From assembly GCA_037179335.1 (NCBI GenBank), contig JAKZHN010000012.1, forward strand, positions 372,001 through 436,000: 64,000 bases of DNA. The letters are read 5' to 3'. How positions within the stretch are numbered: position 1 is the first letter of the stretch; each line of letters begins with the position of its first letter. Positions 56,501-64,000 of the stretch are shown in pieces. The notes below the pieces were generated by a model. That model ran no database searches. It saw only the letters and a program-made list of their open reading frames with translations, and had not been told where the DNA came from. A program made the position numbers and the translations under genes. This DNA is from Cyclaneusma minus (lineage: Eukaryota > Ascomycota > Leotiomycetes > Marthamycetales > Marthamycetaceae).

Positions 56501-58790
56501 CCCCAAGACAAAAAACCCAGCAGAGTCAGACCGAGATGAGGGTTCGTCTGACCTCGACTGCCAGACATGATTCCTCCAAAGCTTTTAATTTTGTAAAACA
56601 GAATACCAGCACTTCATGTGTCGTATTGTATGTTTGAACAGTCAAGATGGTTTGATACTGTTGTCTACTCACCTCCCTGCCGCCAGATAGTTGTTTTATT
56701 GCCTCGTTATCTGCCTATCAACTGCAGTGGAGTGACGCGGGAGCCCACGAATCGTATAAATAGCTCCAGTAGCTGCGATTCTGGCTTTTCCTTCCAACAT
56801 TGAGGCAGCGTTGAACCCATGGGCATGACGACCCCTGTAACTTGCAGAACAATGAATTGGCCGGAATGTCACAGCTCGCACACCATAAATTCCTGGTTTT
56901 GGTTACGAGAAGCTTCAATTTTGTAGATGGTCAACATGGTTTCAAGCTGCTGTCGAGTCCCTCTCTTATATATTTCAACACAACTCAAACCACCACCCTA
57001 TATATGTAACTTGCCAGCGCAGCGTCATCTACTCCTTTAAATCCAGGGAATTTCAATAGTGTAATTAATTTTTTATAATTCCTATTATTGCGTGCTATAA
57101 TAGGGGTGTAGAATTATGGATTTTTGTTATATAAATAAATTCCACAGCACTTTATTGGCTGCGCTTAAAAATACGAATCTGAAATTCCGCAGCATTTTAT
57201 TGGCTATGCATGGAAAATTCCACAGCACCTTATTGGCTGCGCTTAAATAAATATAAGCGAAGCGCCAAAATAGCCATTTTTCCGCGCCTGCGGAAAAATG
57301 GCTGCTTCGCGTATTTATCTAAGCGCAGCCAATAAAGTGCTGCGGCCCCCGATATATATAAAATTGTTTTTGTTTAAAAATCAAGCCTTATTTAGCTCTC
57401 CGAGCGGGAGCCTGCGAGGCAGCCAGCGCCAGCTGGTTAAAACTTACCGCTCTATCGCCGAAGAGTGTTTTGACTGTCATATCGATTCTCGTCTTTCAAT
57501 GAGAGCTGAGCCTACCGACCGTAGGTTTGGCTGGGCCCGGAAAAGGTATAAGTAGGCCCTCCGTTGCTCCAACTTTAGTCTTCTTTATCCAAGTACAGCA
57601 CGGCTTCATCAGCGTATCCAGCGGCGACTGACTGCTCTAGAGTCTACTACTAGTAGGTAAAGTACGATGTTAGTACGCTCTTCACGCCCTCGATGTCTCT
57701 GGTAACATATGTAGTCCGACACTTCAAACAAATGATGTAGCTTCATGCTGCTGTTGGCTCACTTGTCCGCCGCCGCAATCATGTCTTACTGTCACGATAG
57801 CTTCCTGTAAGCTGTATGCAAGACTGAGTGAGTGAGCTTGGGAAAAGGTATAAATAGCTCCAGAAGCCTCGACATAGACTTTTCTCTCCAATGGTCCAAT
57901 TGATGGAGCTCGACCCCGAGGAACGGATCAGTGCCTGCGGATAAGCAGCGGATTTCCAAGGGAAGATGGCAGCACACCTTCTTCATCCAAATCTCGGTCC
58001 TTCTGGTTGAAGCGAATGAAGAATTCACGGAACCAGGGCAGTTCGTGCCACTTACTGTCGAATCACCGCTCTGCCACCGATATAGTTGACAGTCTATCTC
58101 GATGTTTGCCTTACAATTGTAGCCAAGACTCAGACTGGTCAAGCTTGAGAAAGGTATAAATAGCCTTCCAGTCGCTACATTCCTGGCTTTTTTCTCTAAG
58201 ATCACAATTTCAACTTCGATCTGGGTTACTACCAGACCAGAAGCTTCAGCTGTCAGAATCGACTGACTGCTTTAGAGTCTTTGAATTTGTAGGGTGAAAT
58301 TGCAGTACAAGTCGCACGCCCGCCTGGTGGTGGTAGAATCTTTCAAAAACCAAGACACTTCCGTGCTGCCGTTGACTCAGCTCTCTGCCGCCACCGTTTT
58401 GTCCTGCTGTCTCGATACCTAGGTTCTAACTGCAGTCAAGACTGGGGGCATTAGGGCAGCTTGGAGAAGTATAAATAGTTCCGGAAGCCTCGATTAGCGA
58501 CTTTCTTCTCCAATACTTCATTCCCTTAAAGTGAGGGCGCATCAAGGACTCGGGCAGCGGATCAGCTCTGGTAGGCTTTTGGGACAAGATAGCAGCACAC
58601 GTTCTTCATTGAGCTCCTCGTTGCGTCTGATTGCCATTTGCCAAAGACGTGGAAGTTTTCAAACGATCAGGATAGTTCATGCTGCTGTTGGCTCGCCGCT
58701 CTGCCGCCATTATACCTAATTAGCCGTCTATCTCGATACCTGCCTTCAACTGCAGCCGGGCCTGGGAGTCGAGACTCGAGACTGTTTGAA
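53580..58790 (+). repeat. Array 3: tandem TATA/initiator unit array, plus-directed (inverted relative to array 2)
   Basis: Plus-directed TATA boxes, typically AAAGGTATAAATAGCTCC, near 53623, 53945, 54253, 54561, 54854, 55164, 55531, 55841, 56170, 56463 (degenerate), 56755, 57546, 57849, 58154 and 58470; spacing is about 300 bp where undisturbed. CTTTTCTCTCCAA or CTTCTTCTCC lies 30-40 nt downstream of most. Box B, TGCTGCTGTYGACTC-N8-TGCCGCCA, recurs near 54151, 55065, 55432, 55742, 56080, 56365, 56659, 56947, 57748, 58055, 58362 and 58681. It is followed by a TGTCTCACTGTCGCGAT-like stretch and then the next TATA about 90 nt on. The first unit has CACGTGAT at 53599. All elements are reverse complements of those of array 2. 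No shared long frame. The array ends about 450 bp before Alb1. Confidence 0.85.
57062..57346. mobile_element. AT-rich foldback element inserted in array 3
   Basis: Three direct copies of TTCCACAGCAYTTTATTGGC with a following TGCGCTTA (57140, 57185, 57218) and one inverted copy (TAAGCGCAGCCAATAAAGTG, 57319-57346). Between them is a perfect 13-4-13 palindrome at 57273-57302 (arms GCCATTTTTCCGC). The composition is far more AT-rich than the surrounding array, and the element interrupts the normal spacing between box B at 56947 and the TATA at 57546. No coding capacity; best read as a foldback or MITE-like element. Its exact ends and target duplication are not clear. Confidence 0.7.
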
Positions 58791-59233
58791 CTTTGACAAG
58801 TGAGCTGTGAGTCTGTAAGAAGTGAGACTGTGAGAGCAATCAGTAAGGTAAGTCCTGAACATCTCGTTATTTTAAGGAATTGAAAGTTCCAGGTCCACTT
58901 GGGGAAAGGGCCCGCGGTTGTGTGCCCTTGCCGAATACATGTGTTGGGCAGAAGTCGCCTTTTTATGCTGCCCAAAACTGCGTGCTCTTGTGTCAAGGGC
59001 GTGGTTTAATTCTGGGCTATGTACACACCACATCAGGCTTCTCCTAAACCGTCCTATTAGGACGCCCCGCTTTGCCAAATCGACACCACGTCCAGCCTCG
59101 CCCCACAGGCGCATCCCCAAAATCCGATATCCCAAAATTTCCAAATCTTCATCAGCCTCGCCCCAATCCACCACCATCACCTCTCAAAACACAATCACCA
59201 AAACACACATCTCCCTCCACACAACTGCACAAA

Positions 59234-59945
59234 ATGGCAGCCAAGAAAGGCAAAGCAGGTATGCGCTCTCAATCCCGCATGTCCAATTCCCGATCCCCGC
59301 ATCTCCTGTCCCCGCGCAAAGCTCCCAAAAGTCCCCCAGCCCAAGGCGCAAACATTGCAATCACTCAGCCCAAACTTCCACTGAACACCACCACTAACCT
59401 CACCTCCCTCTCCCACAGCCCCCCGCAGCCGCGCCGCCCGCCGCGCCGCCTCCCCCTCCATCAACACCGACAAATCCCTCAAAAACGTCCCCCTCCCCGC
59501 CACCTCCTCCGGCCCCCGTCCCTCGGTCCTCGCTCTCCAAACCCCCGCCGGCATTTCCAAGTCATCCACCAAGCGCAAATCCGACAAAAAGAGCGCAAAA
59601 TCAAAGACCAGAGCTGCGGCAATGCAAGAGAAAGCCGAGCGCGTGGCTTCAAGGACGGAAATGAAGATTGAGAAGAGCAAGGGGAAGGGACGCAGGGTGC
59701 AGACGAGGCGCGGCGAGTGGGAGCAGCTGAATAAGGCTGCGGAGGTGGAGGTGGAGAAGATGAATAAGGCGGATAGGGAGGCGTTGGAGAAGAGGAAGGC
59801 GGCTTTTAGGAAGGGGATGGAGGGCGTGGAGGTGGAGGGGAGTGATAGTGATGAGGAGATTGATGGGCATGCGGATATCTTGGCTGGGTTTTCGCTGGGT
59901 GATGGAGAGGATGAGAAGGAGGAGGAGAGTGAGGAGGAGCTGTGA
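59234..59945 (+). CDS. Pre-60S ribosome biogenesis factor Alb1, two exons
   Basis: Exons 59234-59258 and 59419-59945; one intron of 160 nt with donor GTATGC, branch CTAAC and acceptor CCACAG. The product is 183 residues. It starts MAAKKGKAAPRSRAARRAAS, then PSINTDKSLKNVPLP, a Lys/Arg-rich region (KRKSDKKSAKSKTR), a charged helix with RGEWEQLNKAAEVEVEKM, and a Glu-rich C-terminus. The basic start with SINTDKSLKN and the helical WEQLNK part fit the Alb1 family of shuttling pre-60S factors that partner Arx1 in nuclear export of the large subunit. No other domain is present. Its promoter side faces the end of array 3. Confidence 0.82.
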
Positions 59946-61206
59946 GTGGGTTTGCGTGGAGGGATGTCGGGTCGGCGTTTTGATGATACGACATGATCTG
60001 GCATAGAATGGCGTTGGGGAGTTCAAAAGGCTGGGAGTGCTCAATCAACAATACCCAAGACCGTGTTTCTGTCACTGGCAAGCTGAGGGCATATTTCCAC
60101 GGGATTATCGATCAAGAAGCAGTCACGTTTCCGAGTTTCCTGTCTGGTGTTACATGTTGTGAACCAAGAGACGCGCCCAAGGGTCATTTTACGGCCCGGG
60201 GTTTTGCGTAGACTCGTGCTCTTTTTGCAGCTGCCAGTTACTCGCGGACAGACATCATTGTCTGAATCACAACAGCGCAGCCACATGGAGCAACATCTGC
60301 CAGCAGAGGATATAGCAGACTGAAGAAAGAATAACTTGGACTGAAAGATTCCGGGAGAAAACGAACCAATCAACCCGTTCCAGTACCGCATAGCTGCGGG
60401 TTGGTCAACACTCAACACAAAGACTTAGAAATCGAAAGGAGCGTACAATTCAACCACTTCCAATTCGACCCATGCCCCATCCAGCTCCGTAACGTCCACT
60501 TCTTCCAGGTCCGACATTCAACCTTGCCAAATTCAGCCCTGAGAAAAGGAGGCCGGGGGAGCATCCGCCACCGAACCCTCAAGGAACCAAAACGAAAAAA
60601 AGGGCAAAAAATCAAGATAACAACTCAAAATAAATTAGACCAAAATAAATTTTCCACACCCTATAAAGCTATTAAAGCTTTTAAGCATGCTTCAGGGGGC
60701 CCGGTAAAGCCTGCATCTCTTACTTGCCTCACCGTCTTGCCCCCGTATGAAATCATATTTGCTTACCTCGCACCGTGAGTCTTCAAAGCTCCTCACATCG
60801 CTGCGTATTTCAAAGCTCAACGCCTTCGCTGTAAGTATGTTTTTTGTAAGATGAGAGAACTCTCATTTGAGAGGCCCTTGGATTTGTAATTCAAGGGGAT
60901 GGTCAACACCATATACGAGAATATATCTGTTTGAGCATGTTAGCTTGACCCAGTAAACCGTGGATGTGGAAGTGAAGGAGCGGGCAAGACGGCTCGGCGA
61001 CTGAGATTTTTTGATGCTGGAATTTTGGCGGTTTGGAATTAGGTATGTGTTGCTTGGGTTCGCGAGTCGAAATGCCAGTTGGTAACCTGATTGTTCTTCT
61101 TGAACGGGCAATAAACACTCGTATCTCACTCTGAGTCCGATACCATGGAGGTCTGAAATACACTCCACAGTCCCCAGGTGATGAGGAAGATTTCAAATGA
61201 TTCCAT
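59946..61206. other. Intergenic with repeat-like DNA
   Basis: No gene seen. From 60640 to 60850 the sequence has a repeat-like look (AAATAAATT, CTATAAAGCTATTAAAGCTT, two TTCAAAGCTC copies at 60782 and 60810), probably a transposon remnant, but I cannot assign it to a class. Confidence 0.35.
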
Positions 61207-61700
61207 TTGTTAAGATATACGTAAACTAACAGTCATGTGGTAGCAACTCCCTGCTACCACACTGGTGAGTGGAGAGCTTCACTTCTAGGGGAGAGAAGGA
61301 GGAGAGCAGTCTCTTTGTCCTCACTTATGCTCAATATGACTTTTTTGACTACGATATACCCGTATATGGATGTTGGTACAGCTTCTGCCCATCCTTCTTA
61401 AGTTCTTCCTCCTTCTTCTCCTTTTCCAACAAAACCCCGATATTGCCTTTGTCTTTCCCCTAGCCAGAGACCTCGCAGCCAACAGCAAATCCCTGCGTAT
61501 CAAACCCTATCCAACTACATCACCAACTAAAACTTACCATAGCCATATCTGTGACTATCGAGTCTTATTTCTCGAATCCCTCCTCCTTGAACTAGCACCT
61601 GCTCAGCCTGCTCACGGGCACCTACGAAGCAGCGAAGTAGAATCTACATTGCAGGTCGTTGGACATTATATACAAGCAAGTAGAATGATTTGGTGCTCGC
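61207..61700. repeat. Candidate transposon or LTR remnant with a terminal-type palindrome
   Basis: A 10-6-10 palindrome, TGTGGTAGCA-N6-TGCTACCACA (61236-61261), lies just behind a TGTTAAGATATACG start-like sequence. It is followed by a long pyrimidine-rich stretch with CCTTCTTCTCC copies. This layout recalls solo LTRs of fungal retrotransposons, but I found no convincing target-site duplication or matching end, so the call is tentative. Confidence 0.3.
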
Positions 61701-62561
61701 CAGGAAATGCAGATAGTAGCCGTTCATAATATGGACTGCCATACACACGGTATTCGAATCAGCTCAGCTAGCCCTGGATTAACTATCTGAGGCTTGAAAC
61801 CCCCAGACGATAGTCCTCTGCTTAAAGCACTGAAACAACATCTGATAGTATCTCTCGGCGTACTTGGCATAATCTGGCGCGAGAGTAAATAGCAGTGAGA
61901 CGAAACAACAACGAATAAAATTCCCTTAATATCGAAAAACAAACTGCATTATTTCAGCTAGTTCCATTGGATCAGTGGGACCATCCAACTGGCCGATTTA
62001 TCCAGATGTTCGTGATGGTATTGCAACCAGCGACTTGGGATGCGACCCGAGATAGCCGGTCCGATGTAAGCAGAGTGCGTCAGAGGCCAGAGCACGAGAA
62101 CGAAACTTCGCCCCGCACCTTGTAACACGAATACCTAAGGAATACCTTATGTATAAGCTTAACTTACGGGATGGATATTGAAATGTCGATGGTTCGGGAG
62201 AGAGCGGGAGGAAAGTGTTGTTCCAGAACAAAGTGTCTGGAAGCAGCCGCCGAGGTGAAGAAGTGAAGACAAAAGACCGGAGGATCGGGCCTCGAGTTCT
62301 AGAAAGTCTATGTGCCAGTTATTAAGCGCGACAGACGCCTTTATCTGATTAATGAAGCGGATTATTATTGCGGCTCAAAGAACCCCTGCTATGTTCATAA
62401 TCTTTGTGAGCATTGAGCTGTGACGCCATTTCATTGGCCTAGGCCGGCGGCGGGACCAAGTAGCGCAAAAAAGTTGACACTTGCGCTTCGCATAAGCTGA
62501 GCGTCGAGGTCAACTCCTAACCCGCACTCTGCGACCGCAGATCCACCTAAAGGAGTCAATC
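61701..62561. promoter_or_regulatory. Upstream region of the NADH dehydrogenase gene with an inverted CCAAT box
   Basis: The 860 bp before the start codon contain no gene. An ATTGG (inverted CCAAT) lies at 62433-62437, about 125 bp before the ATG, next to GGCCGGCGGCGGG. The start context is CAATCATGG. Confidence 0.45.
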
Positions 62562-64000
62562 ATGGCTTCTTCAACCAAAAGAGCCGCCATGAAGCTCTCC
62601 AAGGCCTCAATGGCTTTCGGCGCCGTCCCCGCAGCCAAGAAGCCTTTCTCTTCCGCATCGCCAGCGCGGCAGTGGGTGTCCAAGGCCCGTCCCAGTCAGA
62701 TCCTCACCAACAGGAACCTGCAGGTCTTCCGTCGCGGATATGCTGATGTCGCTCCTGTTGCGCCCAAGCCAAAGAGGAGGTTCAGGCTCTTCAGATGGAT
62801 GTGGCGCGCGACCTATCTCTCTGCCCTCGGTGGTCTCGGTTACATGTGCTATAACATCTATGAGCAGAAGCACCCCGATAGGCAATATGAACCTGATCCA
62901 AGCAAGAAGAACCTCGTTATCCTCGGTGAGTAGCGTCAATCGATGCATCGGCTCGAGCTTGGGGTGGCACAAGGACGGAAGGCTGATTGAACCTCGCAGG
63001 AACCGGATGGGGAGCTGTGTCTCTCCTGAAGAAACTCGATACCGATCAATACAACGTCACCGTCGTCTCTCCCCGCAACTACTTCCTGTTCACGCCTCTT
63101 CTGCCATCATGTACCACCGGAACCGTCGAGCATCGATCCATCATGGAACCCATCCGCAGCATCCTGAGACACAAGCAAGCCGCCGTCAGATTCTACGAAG
63201 CTGAGGCTACCAAGATCGACTCGGAGAACAAAGTGGTTTACATCGACGATAACTCGGATATCAAGGGCGCCATGTCCAAGACCAAAGTTCCATATGATAT
63301 GCTGGTTGTTGCCGTTGGCGCCGAGAATGCCACCTTTGGTATCCCCGGTGTCCGCGAGCACTCGTGCTTTTTGAAGGAAATCAATGATGCCCAACAGATT
63401 CGTAAGAGGATCATGGACTGCGTCGAGACTGCCACTTTCAAGGACCAATCGCCGGAAGAACAAGAGCGCCTGCTGCACATGGTTGTCGTGGGTGGTGGAC
63501 CAACTGGTGTCGAATTCGCCGGTGAATTGCAGGATTTCTTCGACCAGGATATCAAGAAGTGGGTTCCGGAAGTCAGCGACAAGTTCAAGGTCACTCTGAT
63601 CGAGGCCCTGCCAAACGTCTTGCCTATGTTCTCGAAGCAGCTGATTGAATACACCGAATCGACTTTCAAGGAGGAAAAGATCAACATCAAGACTAAGACT
63701 GCCGTCAAGAGAGTTACCGATAAGACTGTTGAAGCCGAGGCCACTGGACCCGATGGAAAGAAGACCACTGAGATCATGCCCTACGGTCTGCTCGTCTGGG
63801 CAACTGGTAACGCCGTCCGTCCCGTCGTCAAGGATCTCATGAGCCAAATCCCCGCACAAAAGGACTCTCGCCGCGGTCTTGCCGTCAATGAATATCTCGT
63901 CGTTCAAGGAGCCAAGGACATCTGGGCCACTGGTGACTGCGCCGTTGCCGGATACGCCCCCACCGCCCAAGTCGCATCGCAAGAAGGTACTTTCCTCGCT
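62562..64000 (+). CDS. Alternative (external) NADH:ubiquinone oxidoreductase, NDE type; 3' end outside window
   Basis: Exon 1 is 62562-62925; an intron of 74 nt (62926-62999, donor GTGAGT) follows, then exon 2 from 63000 past the window edge. The N-terminus is a basic, Ser/Ala-rich mitochondrial presequence, followed by a membrane segment (ATYLSALGGLGYMCYNIYEQ). The FAD-binding Rossmann motif LVILGTGWGAVSLLKKL is split by the intron. YNVTVVSPRNYFLFTPLLPS is the family hallmark. A second nucleotide-binding motif for NADH, VVVGGGPTGVEFAGEL, and LVWATGNAVRP, then DIWATGDCAVAGY follow. Type II dehydrogenases pass electrons from cytosolic NADH to ubiquinone without pumping protons. The N-terminal anchor after the presequence fits an intermembrane-space (external) enzyme. 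No EF-hand is seen in the part present, unlike calcium-regulated NDE1. Confidence 0.93.

Noticed and set aside
61207..61430. A complete solo LTR from TGTTAAG to CCAACA
   Set aside because: No matching 4-5 bp target duplication at these ends; kept only as a tentative remnant.

Overview
The window is nuclear DNA of a filamentous ascomycete (Pezizomycotina). Coding genes are split by short introns (46-160 nt) with GTRNGN-type donors and mostly CTAAC/CTGAC branch points. The recognisable proteins are fungal: PalH, an SH3 polarity factor, Ste50, ceramide synthase, NAD kinase, Alb1 and an alternative NADH dehydrogenase. I cannot fix the class from sequence alone; a leotiomycete is plausible but unproven.

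Layout. 1-3.9 kb: a degenerate tandem array (array 1) of about 0.6-kb promoter-like units, cut by the window edge. 5.0-13.3 kb: four minus-strand genes: a small unknown protein, the complex I assembly factor NDUFAF3, a Lag1-type ceramide synthase and PalH. 16.5-24.1 kb: two plus-strand genes, a Tea4/Bud14-like SH3 protein with a PP1-docking motif and the MAPK adaptor Ste50. 25.2-32.2 kb: array 2. 33.0-35.1 kb: NAD kinase (minus). 35-42 kb: gene-poor, with a MITE and a possible gene relic. 42.3-43.1 kb: a HAD-family hydrolase (minus). 43-48.4 kb: no gene recognised. 48.4-49.5 kb: a low-complexity conserved-looking fungal protein. 50.4-53.3 kb: array 4, 22 copies of a short motif around TTTTGTTGCACGTCG that flips orientation. 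53.6-58.8 kb: array 3, homologous to array 2 but inverted. 59.2-59.9 kb: Alb1. 60-62.5 kb: repeat-like DNA. 62.6 kb to the end: external NADH dehydrogenase, 3' end outside the window.

The main unexplained signal is arrays 1-3. Together they hold about 37 head-to-tail units, each with a clear TATA box and, about 25-40 nt on, a conserved initiator-like CTCCAAGA. About 235 nt downstream of the TATA is a conserved box, GCTGCTGTCGACTC-N8-CTACCGCCA. In the longer units a second, opposite TATA lies behind a CCAAT - TGAGTCA - CACGTGA module, giving a divergent promoter pair repeated about every 580 bp. No shared long reading frame follows the TATA boxes, so I infer families of short non-coding (or very short coding) RNA polymerase II transcripts. 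I know of no described element with this structure.
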